NCBI RefSeq assembly: GCF_954871325.1
Contig: NC_088775.1
Span: 79,895,561 to 79,959,560, forward strand
Length of the DNA stretch: 64,000 nt
Direction of reading: 5' to 3'
Source: Gordionus sp. m RMFG-2023
Taxonomy: Eukaryota; Nematomorpha; Gordioida; Chordodea; Parachordodidae
In this document: positions 1 through 13,400 of the stretch, one piece after another
How positions within the stretch are numbered: the first letter of the stretch is position 1
Layout: every line of letters starts with the position of its first letter
Notes under the pieces: generated by a model
The model's database searches: none
What the model was told of the DNA's origin: nothing
What the model saw: the letters and a program-made list of their open reading frames with translations, nothing else
Position numbers and translations under genes: made by a program

Positions 1-1063
1 GTTTAAATGTTATATACATAAAAAGTTTATTAATATTTATTTTTTACTCGTGACCACATTTTTAGGCACATCAGCAACTTTTTCTTGAGTTTTTTTCGTA
101 TTTCTTAATTTGATTAAAAGAAATATATATTATTAGATTTGGATATAATCCGTCGATTTTTATAAAACTATGGCTTACCAATTTCTCCTTAGCATAACTA
201 TCAAATAGATGTCATAAAATTAAAAATTAGTTCTAACTAGTAAATTTTTTTAGGACTTAATATATTCAAATTATATAATAGTTCCGTTATCGCTAGCTGG
301 TAAATATAATAAATGCTGCACTTTAATCAATATCTTACCTTTGCAAACAAGTCATTTTCCCCAAAACGATATAATATTAGGTGGCATTAAATCGTTGATA
401 AAAATACTTATTTTAAAAATGCAAAGCAATAATATACGGTGATTGGAAGCATATAGGGATGCATTTTTTATCATATCCGGTTGGGTTTTTTTAAAATAAC
501 CCGATATTGACCGGTTCTTATATATTAAAGTATTTTTAAAAAAATTAAGATTTACCCAAAAAAAATTTAACATTGTGAAGAAAAAAATAGTTAAAACACA
601 AAAAAATCATTCTAAGATAAATAAAATATTGAATACTCTCAATTAATTATATTTATTCTAATGTTGAGGATATACCAATAAATTTGAATATATTTTTATT
701 GAATTAAATTTACATTCGTGTAAGAGATTTATTAAATATTCCTTATAATATCCAATCCAATACCAGACCCAGCCCCGATAAATAAGGTGTATTGTTATTT
801 CTTGCTTTGAAAAAATTAATTAGTTATAAAAATAGGCATGATTTATTATAATCTAGGTATTGATATTGGTATGGCTAATTTCGTTATTGTGCATTAAGGC
901 TAAAATAGCCATATCATTTCTACAACACAATTTATTTTTAAAACTAATGAATAGATTATGTATGCGATATACTTATTTTAAACCAATAAATACTTTATTA
1001 TGATTATTTTAAGATATAATTGTGAACAATAAATTTCAAATAAAATAAATGTCTAAAATTAAA
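1..1063. other. A+T-rich DNA, no gene seen
   Basis: No exon, repeat or RNA gene could be supported. It lies downstream of the last recognised exon of the minus-strand PHF3-like gene, so it may be intron or 3' flank of that gene. Short open frames here are low-complexity and have no splice context. Confidence 0.5.
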
Positions 1064-1165
1064 TTAGACTAATTTTTGATAGAGGAAATTAAGCCATCGA
1101 CATTCAAAAAATATTATTGGCATTGATTTATAGACCAACTTTGATTCTAATGGTTGTTCCTTAAC

Positions 1166-1461
1166 AAGTTGTTGATCTTCGCGCTTCTTAGGCGGCAGTG
1201 TTTTTTTTGCCCGGATGTCGGAAGGTTTTATTCTATCTAAATAGCGATAATCAACGTCTCCGTGTGGTAAGTCTTCTAAAAAATGGAATACTTCTTTGAG
1301 AGATGAATTGTCCACCATCAATTCCACTTTATCTATTTTCCCTGTTATATAGCCTGATTCACAGGGGGTCTGAGCAGGCTTACAGCCATGCTTTTTGGAA
1401 GATATATGAGAAGTTGGTAAATTAGGCATTGGTGGAGGTAAAGCTATATTTTGTAGTGAAT
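1166..1461 (-). CDS. Exon: proline-rich tail of PHF3-like protein
   Basis: Begins after ACTAAG| and continues the frame of the SPOC exon (DSDSLQNIALPPPMPNLP). It also holds TGKIDKVELMVDNSSLKEV and a basic TLPPKKREDQQ. I placed the donor at CTT|GTTAAG. If it is not used, the frame runs on to a stop at 1064, which would end the protein, so the 3' end is uncertain. Confidence 0.65.
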
Positions 1462-4400
1462 CTTAGTAAAATGAATTATATAGAAAGTTTTTATTAGCCA
1501 TATATTATAATTAGTAGTTTATAAAGTATAAAAATGGAAGTTTAATTTTATAGAAATTTATACACTAAAAAGCTACAATTTATTATTAGATTAATTAAAT
1601 ATTAACCCATTTTTACAGAGCGTTCCGATATGTGGAACGACTTCTTTTCTTCAAGATCTGAAAAATTTATTAATTTAATTTTTAATTTTCCCTTGCTGCT
1701 ATTTTTATTTTTACTAAAATATCTTTTATAGTAGCCATTAATAGATATGAGAGACCTGCAGTACAGCTCGGATTTGTTTTTCAAAAAATTTATTAAAAAA
1801 AAATAGGCCTGGCCAGTATATTAAAAAGTTAAAATATGACCCGGCCCGTGTACCCAGGTCTCTGATAGATATATTAAGAAGCCTACTGAAAATATTTCTA
1901 ATTAAATAGAATTTTATGCATAAAAACTAAAAAATTTATATTTTATTTCTGTTCAGAGACCTGCAGGCCAGGTCCTCAATGGGCCAAAAAACGATACGAT
2001 TTAATTTTTTTAATATATCAATTAATCGATGGGAAAACCTTATAATGGAAGGGTTTAATATTCATTTACTGCTCATACTTTAATGTCTCTTTGAAAAAAT
2101 TTGCAAAAAAGCCAAAACTATTCAAAAATAAGGAAATTTTATAAATTCTGGGCCGTTAAAAATACATCCTGTATCGAGCATGAAAATATTAAATATTCAA
2201 ATCCGAGCCTCTAAAATTACCACCTCCGTAGGTCTCTGATTTAGAATATATTAATTGAAATTTATGATTTTTTTAAAAAGTGGGATCATTTTTCTTATTT
2301 ACAACATATATAATAAATCAAAAATGGGTTAAATTTAATTCATAAATTAAAAAAAAAAGAATTGAAAATTTTTATCCCTAATTTATAAATTTTGTTGTAG
2401 CTACCTGAATCTATAGGTTCATAAGCTTTTTCTATTTCGGGAAGAGGATCTACTGTTTGGGTTACTAAAATACCAAGGAGAGTACAAGGATATTCAGCAT
2501 TACCATCAAATTTTACTTGTAATTTTTTATTAATACATGTTCAAATGGTACGTTATAAATATTGTTGAATTATTTGTTTCAAAGAGATTTAAAAAAAGTG
2601 TCCAAAACAGCAGTGTATGATAATCATAAGTAATTCAAAAGCAAACAAGGTTAAAAATATTTATTATAGCGCGATTTAAAGGCATTAAAAAGATTATAAT
2701 TTTTAAAATTAAGTCATGAAATCAATGAGCCCAACCATTTAAATGATCATTTAATACTGATTTGATATATAATTTTGTAGGATGAAATATTTAAAAAGTT
2801 TCTTGTAAATTTATTCGCTATAAATCAGTTTGACTAACCTAATGCCTAGGTAAACTACATGCACGTTAAGTATAAATTGTTATTTATATATTCTACTATG
2901 CTCTGTTATAATATAAATTAATAATTTATTTCATTGAATCAAATAATAGTTTAAATCTTTGTGAATTTTTCGCAAAGTGGCAAGTTTAATTAAATTTTTA
3001 GGATGATGTAAGAGATATTATGGTTAAGATTAAAAGGGCCGCCAAATATGGGGAATGGTTATATTTAAAAGTGTTAATAAACATTGTCTGACCCCAAAAT
3101 ATGAATTCAAGGTCAAAATGAATAATGTTTTATTTTTCCAAAGCAATAAAAATATTTTTTAATTAAAAATACAAATTTATTACTCCTTTCGATAAGATTC
3201 GCGTATCTAAACTGCAGCAAAGGGTGTATAATATCGGTTTCTTTGTTGAAGGGTATCACAAAAAAATCCTTAAGAACCGTTCTAAATCGAGACCAAATTT
3301 TGGTGTTGCAAACGGTTAAATTATCGCTACTCAAACTCAAGCAACATTTAGTTTGGTTGAGATTGGTAATCATTTGTCGGAAATGGGAAATGTCAAGGTA
3401 CTCGTTGGAAGAGATTTGATGGAGTAGGTTTGGTAATGGGTTAATTTGTAAAATGTCCATTTCAATCTAAGAGAGGAAAAGTATTATTATTTTTAAAAAA
3501 TGTATATAATTTGTTTTTTTAAATTAAAAAAAAATGTTTATGATAATTATCATACAACGCAATAAATCTTTAATTTGCCTGATATGAATTATTCATCAAA
3601 ATTGAGATAGTACGAATTTGTAGTGTTCTTAAAATAAATTAGATACATTTTTGCAATTCTAATTATTTTTTAAAAAATATAGCTAATAAATATAATTAGA
3701 ATTTGCTAAAATATATTAAAACACTATAAAATTAAAAATAGAATTTATGAATTTTGTTCCCAAATAGGAACCATAATTATATCAAAAATTTCAAATTTCT
3801 ATGAAATTTTTTGATGCATGTATAAAAATTCTTTTGCCGAGATTTTTTAAAAACGTATGTAGGTTAATGGCGAAAAATGGTCGTTTGTGGAAGTCACTAT
3901 TGGAGTAAATAGGAAGTTGTTAAAATTTTTTTGTTTCTAGTGTTTGTGGATTGATATTTATGTTAGAGGGGAATGAAGAGACGCATATGTAGTCCCATAT
4001 TAGTGATTTTCCGAGGGTCCAAGGAATGGCTATCATACCATCAGTTATCTACTCGGGATAAATTTACTGGCTTAGGTAGTTCGGAATGTGGGCGGCTGTT
4101 AAAACTCGATTTATTACATGGTTTATTGCTGTGTGGAGCTGGTGTTGCCCTTGACTTTAAGAATATAAAAATCTTGAAAACTTTATATTTACTCCAATAG
4201 TAACTTCCACAAACGACCATTTTTCACCATTATAAGTTTTTAAAAAATCTAAGCACAAAAATCCGACTTTTTACAAACAAAGTCAAAGAATTTTTATATA
4301 TGCATCAAAAGATTCAGATACAAATTTTGGTATAATTATGGTTCCTTTTTGAGAACACAATTCTGTAATTGTATTTATAATTTTATAGTGTTTAATATTA

Positions 4401-7400
4401 GTTTTTAAAATATAATGTTTAATATATATCCTTATACGATGATTTCTTAAATCTATTATGTTTCTTTTACATCAAGCGGTAGAACTTTTGTTTAGTTCAG
4501 GAAGCTTATTATCGGAGAAAACTAGCATGCTTTTAGACATGAGTTATGAAAATAGTTTACAATTAAAGTCAAATAAAAATTTATTAAGCTTAATTTTCTT
4601 GAAAAATAAGTATTACAAGTATTTTTTTGGTGTGATTATTTCTATATTTAAATTGTATTTTGATTAAAATTTATAGCAAAATTTTGCATAGTATTTAAAA
4701 AAATTTATTAAAAATGATTAATTATAAATAATTTCTAAAGTATATTGCTATTTAACTAGTTACTTTTAAAATTTAACGGTAATTCATTACTCTAAAAAAA
4801 AATAAACTAGCTAACTTTTGAGAATATAATTTATACTACTAATTTGCTCAAACTGTCATAAAATATTCTTAACATAAGACAAAATACTATAAGGGTGTAA
4901 AAAAAAATTATTTTTCAAAGATAAAAATGAAAAAAATCAATAGAAAATGAGTAAATTATAAAATTATGATAATTACAAAGAATCAAAAAAATTGGTAGAT
5001 ATATATGATTGTAATAATAAAAAATTTGCAAGTAAAGGAATATATTTCCCATAAGGATTGTAGCATTAATGAAAATTTTTTAAAAAAACATAACGTATGC
5101 TTTATCGTTTGTTTTCTTTCCTGAAAAAATAGTTTTTTTAATCCCTAACCATAATTAAGTAAGATATAAAGATATTAAATTACCCGTGGAGTGTCGCCCG
5201 ATCTCTTATCCGCTGCCCTGAGGTGATCTTTAGATCTATCCCATGCAATATCAGCCATTATCGTCCCTAAATTTATGGACACTCTTTCTCTTTCTTTCTT
5301 TTTTTCTTTATCTTCAGCATCGGACCCTATAACCTTATTTTCCCCTTTCCCTTCAAGGTTTTCGATTTCGCCATCAAACAAACTGCTCAGTAGTTCGAGT
5401 GTTAAGATTTCGCCCCCCGTTTTCAAATGGGTTACCGATACGCGCGATATACGATTAGGAAAACCAGTGTTACTCAAATCGGGAAAGAATAATGTGCCAT
5501 TAATATTCACAGGTTCGGGGTCAGGTGGTCTTGCCTTGAAGATTGGTGGTAGGTTTGAATTTATAGTCGAATTCGAGGGGTTGGTAGGGAAGGATTGGCT
5601 TAAATTTCTAAAGGAATTCAAGTTTCTATCGGCAGAGGATTGATTTAAATTTCTAGAGGAATTCAAAATTTTAGTGCTAGGGGATTGGTTTAAATCTTTA
5701 GAAGAATTCGGATTTTTAGTGACGAAGGATTGGTTTAAATTTCTAGCGTTTGTGTAGTTAGTGCTAGACTTGGGTAAAGGGTGTTGGGGATTAATAATTT
5801 TTTTGAGGCGAGGATCTGCTAATCTACGACTAATAAAAACAAGAGTAATCAGAAATAGATTAGATTAAAATTAAGTTTCAAATGGATTAATTATATTTAT
5901 TTATTCAATTTAAAAATCAAAAGATTCTAAAAGAACAGAAATATATATACAACATATTTTTTTAAAAAAAATAACAATTAAAAAACTGCAAAACATTAAT
6001 ATTCTATTAGGATAAAGAGAGTGCTTCAAATATTGTTAACACAACTTAAAATATTCCAAAAATCTAAACTATGAACCTGGGTATAATAAGGGCTATAATA
6101 AAAAAAATATCTCAGGACATACTAATTTGTGTAATGTTAACTAATATATGGTATATAATAGAAGATTTATAACTATAACCAATACCTATCGGCTACTATA
6201 GATGCTTGCTCCTCCTTATGTGTTAGGTAATTAGTTTTTATTATATTAGTACTACCAGTAACAACACCGTTGATAAAGCTGTTGTTTTCATCCGATTTTT
6301 TAAAGGTAGATGAAGAGGTATGATACGACAATGAGTAATTTTTATTATCTTTTGTAGGAGTAGATGATATTAGAGTGCCGGTAAAATAGGCAGGGTGAAT
6401 TAGGCTAAGTAATGTGGTAGACGTAGATGACGGCGGTAGATTTGCATCGCTCGCTGATTGTGGTTTGCGCGATGAAGGGAACTTTGTGAGGTGAGGAATT
6501 TTAAAATTTTCCTAAATAATGTGGTTAAAACGGAACTATGAAAGACCTACCAATTAAAATAAATTATAAGAGTAATTCCTAATCAAATAGATAACTTTAT
6601 AGCCCCAAGTTTTTAATTATCGAATCTAAAGTTTTAGCCTCCTAGTATATTTCTAGTTTCTGAGATACTAGTGGTGAAAAATGCTATGACCCTTTTGAAA
6701 AATACAATTTAAATATTAAAAAATAATGATGCTAAAAATTAGCTGTTATTTTGTAGCTCTATTAAATTATTAAAGATTTTTTTATGGTAGTTTTTATTTA
6801 GTTATAAATTTTAAACATGAAGTTCCATTTGTTTCATCTGAATTTCTTTAAATTTAATATTTTATTATTCATTTATATTAAAATTTATTTGTAAAAAAAT
6901 GTTCAAATTGGGTCAGCCATTGTTTTTTTATTATTGTGAATTTTTTGCTTTAAAAAAAATAGTTTTATAAAAAAAATTTCAATTTATAACATCATGAACA
7001 AGATTTGTCCACTATTAATATCATGAAATGAGATTATTTAGAAATAATTATATAATTTTTTTTTAAAAAAATTAATTTTTCGATAAATTATTTAATTTAG
7101 ATATAAATTAAAAATTATTAAAAATATCATCTATTTTTGGCTTTTCATTGAATTAAGTTTTTTGGACGCCTCGATAATTTTCATCTTGATAGGTACGTCC
7201 ATCATCGTTGATAGGTACTATTGTTAAAATATTATATTTTGGTAATCATTTATCCCAAATATCGACGACTAGATGTGCCTTTAATTTATCGCCAGACGAA
7301 ATGATCAAGGCCTTAAAAAACACCTAATGAAAACCCTAAAACGGGTATAACTATTTTTCATAATTTTTTTAATTTACCTTAAAGTAAAAGATTATATAAA

Positions 7401-10400
7401 TTGCAGCTATATCATTTCCAGATATTGATGCTAGCAAATCTTGATTTTTATGTTTTAAAAATGTAAAAAATAAAAATAGTTTTAACAAAAATGAGTTATC
7501 CTATAGGAGAGCGCCATCTATATTATTTAGAAAGATATTATTTTATTTTGAAAAAATAAACGCAACAACTTAAAAACCCATGTCTATTTTTAATTTTAAA
7601 TTTTTTTTAAATACCATTATTACATTTAAAAATCTAAATTTTTTTTAGTAGAGCTGTAAAATACTTCTTTTATTTTTAGCATCATTATTTATTTTAACTT
7701 ATCTAAATTTTTTTAAATTGTAATTTTCAAAAAGTGTCATTATTGATCATTGATACTTATGATGGAACTATTAGTAGTAGATAAAACTTTGAATTCGAGT
7801 ATGCAAAATTTTATTAAGATCAAAAAGTCTATTAAATACCAAAATAATGACTTTGTGAGTATATATATGGTTATATTTAGCCTCAGATATTATTTCTAAA
7901 TTATAATACATACGAGGGATTTGGGGCAGAAAAGAAACAATAACCAACAAGTTTAGGTAGATGATATAACACGTCGGTAGAGTTAACTTATAATCCTTTG
8001 CATTACACCCTATATACTTACTTCCTTTAGTACGATTTAGATTTAGGGCGATATACAATACTTTTGTAAGTACAAGTAAAGGCAAATAAAAATATTAAGC
8101 ATCTAACCCAAAATCTAATTAAAAGAAAAATAATAACAGTTAATTTGATAGTGTTTTATAAAATGGCATTTTTAGAGCGTGTATAAAGATTTAAAATATC
8201 AGTCATACTAGTATCTTGACATAGTTGAAATATTATCAGCCAAGATTTAAAAATAATAAGTAATATAAGAATTAAACTTGCCCAAAAATGATAATTTTAA
8301 AAAATAAGATTTAATATATAACTAAAAAAATAAACCACTGTTAAAATAAGGGATAAAGGGCGAATTTAGAGTAAATGCGTTATGTTCAAGCGGTGCGGAT
8401 GACAAAAAATATGCGATAGATTATAAAAATAATAGCGAATTAGATTTTAAAAAAAGGTATATGATATTCTGAAGTATTATATAAAAATTTATCTCTTTCA
8501 AAAATAATAACGCTAAAGAATCAGCTGTGACTTCGATAGCGTTAAATAACGGAACGCTTTAACACAATGCTTTACTATAAATTCAGCACAACGCTCATTT
8601 ATAATAAAAGCGTATCGTTAAGCGGTGTGGTATTTAATGCTGCGTTTTTTACAAAATCAAGCCAATAAATAGGTATAATTTATAAATATGAAGCAAAACG
8701 ATGAAAAGGTTATAATAAAATTTAAAAAATATATGTTGAAACGTTTATTTCAAACATTATTATTGCTGTAAAGAATGTGATCTCGACAGCGTTAAAAACT
8801 GTACCGCTTGAACAAAACGCGTTTACTATAAATGAGACCTAATAGCGTAAAATTTTATCTTTTTTTTACTTTTCGATTGTGCCTGGAAGAAGAGCTTAGA
8901 ATATGTAAAAGTTTATTGGGTGTGACGGAGTAGGAAGCGGCTCGGTAAACGGATATTTCTTCTTGGGTCATTTTAACTAAGTCGGCGGGTGATATCTCAC
9001 CAGATAACACTTTGAAGAAAATCTTAATTCAATAATTAAATATTTCATGCTTATTAAATGCTTAAATCCAAAATTTTTGGAAGATTTATATATATTTAAA
9101 TATTTTTAATTATCAGAGTCGGCAAGAGGGAAAAATAAAGAAACACGTGACATCTATGACTATATGAGATATTGGTAAATAGATATCAAGCCAAAAATCA
9201 AGCGTTTCAAAACATCGTTGATAAAATCATTTGGATTCGAATTTTTATCGTCTGTCTACTATCACTTTACTAGTTATTATTTCTATTTTTATAATAACTC
9301 AATTTTTTTAAAATTTTTGTGATTTTCATTTTTAAAATATTTTTTATCAAATTATTATGCGCCATGCTTTAAAAAAATTATAACAACCCCGCCTTTTCAA
9401 AATAGGATTCATAACCAAGCAGTACGGAATGTACAATGGGTAATATTTGTTTGTAGAGCTTGTAAATATTTTTTATTTAAAAAAAACAAATTTGCTTTTC
9501 GTTTTCATTAACAAAAATCAAATAGGTTTTCGGTCAACGTTCATTTAAAAAAAGTAGGAATTCGTTCGTTCAAATCTATAATAATATATTTTTTTAAATG
9601 CATTTAAGGCTAAATATTAAAAATTAAATTTGAAAACTTTCATAACTTTTAACGAAAAAAAAAATAGGTAATCTATAATCTAAATATAAAAACATGTCCT
9701 AAACATAATTCTAGAAAATTTTATAAATTTCAACATACGATTTGATTAAAATTTTTAAAAACTTCCGAAGGCTTTCTTATATTTGCGAATTTTTAAATCA
9801 GATTTAGGACACAGCCTAATATAAATTAATGTTAGTCGTTAGATTAAATATTTTTATTTCGTATAATATAGTGTACAAAAATATAAAATGCAAATTATAA
9901 TATTTAAAAAAAATATATATAAATGTTTAATAATCGTTAAAAGTTTTTGCCTAATACGGAAGATTTTCATAGTTATAACAGAATTAGTTATACTATAAAC
10001 GCAACGTGAGTTGAAAATGTGATTGTCGTGCTATATTTAACGAATAAAGATTTTATTATAGTAATATCCTGAATTATTGTTGGCGTGAATTCGCTACGAA
10101 GTATATCTGCTGTATTTTTGAATTCTTCATCTCGGAGCGATAGCTGTGAATGATGGGTCGGGTTAAAAACTCGCCCATTGCAAGCCTCTAGTTCGGAGAT
10201 GGGAGTGTGTTACTAACTAAAGTATTTCTTAGCTATGGGGAATGAATAAATAGATACAAATCCAGGGCATGATTTGGACTAAGTATTATTTTAAAAATAT
10301 ATTTAAAATGGGTCTTAATCAGGGTTATTCGTTTTGGCGTAAGCCTGATTTTTTACTCTTATTTACGCCAGCTTCTGATTTTTTAGAAAATAAATGTAGA

Positions 10401-13400
10401 CCTTCACTAGTATAAAATTTTAAAATATAAAATACTTGAAATAATTAGTCTAACTAGAAACTTGTACTGCCATTCTTTTAATTCTGAAAATAAATGTGAA
10501 TGTGAAATAAGTATTTTATATAATATCCGATCTGATTTATATAAAATGATATTAGAAGAAGCTTTTTTAATATTGTTTAAAATCAGGGCTTCGAACCGAA
10601 TCGTTATAATTTTATAAACCGTAACCGTTATTAATAAAATATAAAAAGAGCGAACCTAAATTTCAAATTTTAATTTTACTTAGGGGCAATTTAAATTTGT
10701 GATTTCTTTTCAAATTAAAATATCCTTGCAATTAAATTCCATTTTTAAAAAAAAAAATATACCCGGACCGGGCCTAATAAAATTTAAAAAAAAAATCGGC
10801 TGGGCTGTGCAAATGATACTTTTGCAGGTCTCTGATTACCAGTTTAATTGTTTTTACTTTATACTCAATTTATTTAATAGTTAGACAAATTACTATTTAA
10901 TTAGATAAGAAATAATCTTCATTGTTAAATTAAATATGGAATTATAAAAATAAAAATTAGAAAGATTTTTCTCTAAGATTTATAAATATATATATATGAT
11001 TTATTTTATTAAAAAATCGAATTTATAAAAATAGGAACGAACCGTTATAAATTTTTCTTAAATGTACTAAGTTTTAGTTATAGATACATATGCAACTAGA
11101 TATTTTTTTCTTAATAACATATAGATTTATTAATTAAACCAACTTTTTAATATAAATTAAGTATTCTTATATAAAAATATCTATTTTTAGAGAAGATATT
11201 ATATCTTAACCAATCCTTAAAAATAAAGGAAACTAAATAATAAGAAAAATAATTCAGAAACATCAAATAAATTAAGCCAAAGAAAGATTAATTTCCTATG
11301 ATGATAAAAGATTTTAATAATATGTGGACAAACCTTAAATTCAAAAATATCTAAATGTATTATTCAAAAAAAAGATATTATAAAAGAAAAATTATTAGAG
11401 CTCAATTTTGATTCTGGGTTAACTAATTGTGATTTAAATAACTTTGATTACCTTCTCAAGCAGAGAAAAATATTATTTCCATGCATTTAACTTGATGTCA
11501 CCAAAATCTTTTTAGAGAATGATGATTATAAAAAAAGCATATAACATTTCCATGTCAAAATGCCAACGTTTACAAAATAAATCTGGGCAATAATCTGAAC
11601 TTATTAAAAATGAGATTAATGTTAACGACCATGTAGCGTATATCAAGATGGGGTAAAATTTTATTGTTGCTAATGAACATATTAAGAAAATTTATAAATC
11701 CAATAATAATACATCTTCTTATATGAGGATTTCCCAGCTTTTTGTTAAATATAATGTTGCCCTTATACCAAGTGCTCCTGTAGAAAGTTCATTTAGTTTA
11801 GAGATCCTATTTATGAAGAGAAACGCGCGCGTCTTTTAGAAAATTCATTAAATCCCAATTTTTAGAAAAAATAATCAGTGCAATGATATTATGCTATTTT
11901 ATTTCGGTGTAAATATATCTATTCTCTTTTTCATCATAAATTATAAAAATAAAAAAAAATGATGCGTTATATAAAAGATATATAACTTATAATTCAACTC
12001 GTTACCTTTGAAATATAACTGTAATGTATCTAATAACTAGTTAGATTTTTAAGAATGTAACTAATAACGTTTGGTAGCTTTTAAAAACACTACTAATACC
12101 TAGAATTCCACTATAAACAATATAGTTTTAATGCAATTTGTATAATATACATTACATAATTTTACATCAGCTATGGAGTGACAAATAATATCTCCAATTT
12201 AAAAAATAAGGAATTATACCATACTTTAAAAACAATAACTTAAGTGATAATAATATTGTAAATTTAACATCTGAAACGACATGCACCTATCACACGATAA
12301 AATGGCCTAGTTATATATTTACAGATTGCACTGCATACTTATTGTCTATTCTCTTTCCTAATTCAAAAATAGCCAAAAACATAAAATGTAGAAGAAAAAA
12401 TAGTTTTGAATATTATAGGTCCTGCAACTAAGAGATACATTTTAAAGGATTTGAAAGAAAATATTCCATTTTCTTTATTAATGTATGCCTCAAATAAAGG
12501 AAATATCAAAACATTCACAATATACTAAGCTATTGATAAAGAGGCAGGAGTTTTAAGTAAACTTCCCAAAAATATCATCGGACATAAAGAAATCGAATGA
12601 TATTTAACATATGCTTGTACAGAACTTTAATCTTAAAACAAAAATTAACAATTTAGTTACTAATATAAAATTTTCTAAAAAACCTTTTATTTTATGTACT
12701 GATTTTTACAATATTTTATGTGCATTTCTTAGGCAGAATTAAATAAAATAATTTTTGGAATTAAATTCTCCCGCTTTTTATATAAAAGATCTGGCAACCC
12801 TGCCTTAATGCATGTTAATAAAATTTGGTTGTTTAGTAAAATATTACGGTGCCCAACAATGCTTATTATTCATTTATATTGAATGAGGATAAAAAACGAA
12901 CGCGTTCGTCAAAAAAAAGAATATATTCAAGTTGAAAATTAACGAGTTCTTTTACACCATTTATATGCAATAATATATTATAGTAAATATAAATTTCTAA
13001 TAACTAAATAATATAATAAAAGCCATAATTTATGAGCACTTAAAATAGTGTAATTTTAGCGACCCTTAAAGGCTGCTACTACCCGTTCGCACGGGTCCGG
13101 ACATCCTGGGGGTATAACATAATATATATAACGAGAACCCTGCAAAATTTGTAACTTGTATATTTATAATTTTAATTTTGTTTCCAATTACTATAACGCT
13201 CAATTTCGCAAACGCTCTAGCATGGTCTGACTTATTCGTAATATGCGAACGGCCGCCATTTTAATCATGATTGCCATGTGTTCTTCACTTACCTCCGATT
13301 TATATTAATCACGAAGGGAAATAATCACCTTATTTTTGGGATCAGCCAAATTGTACTCCAAAGCCCGTTGCTTGGCCTTGCATTGGCTGGGAGCTCGAGA

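Noticed and set aside
1602-1784. Minus-strand 60-codon frame
   Set aside because: It overlaps the left end of the MITE at 1749 and is not needed to join the exons on either side.
3973-4200. Plus-strand 75-codon frame taken as a gene
   Set aside because: It lies mostly in the core of a foldback element and has no recognisable domain or splice context, so it is described only as part of that element.
5275-5643. Plus-strand open frame of 122 codons
   Set aside because: It is the antisense of a better-supported exon of the PHF3-like gene.
7771-8085. Minus-strand open frame of 104 codons
   Set aside because: It lies in an intron whose flanking exons already join in phase, and it has no recognisable motif.
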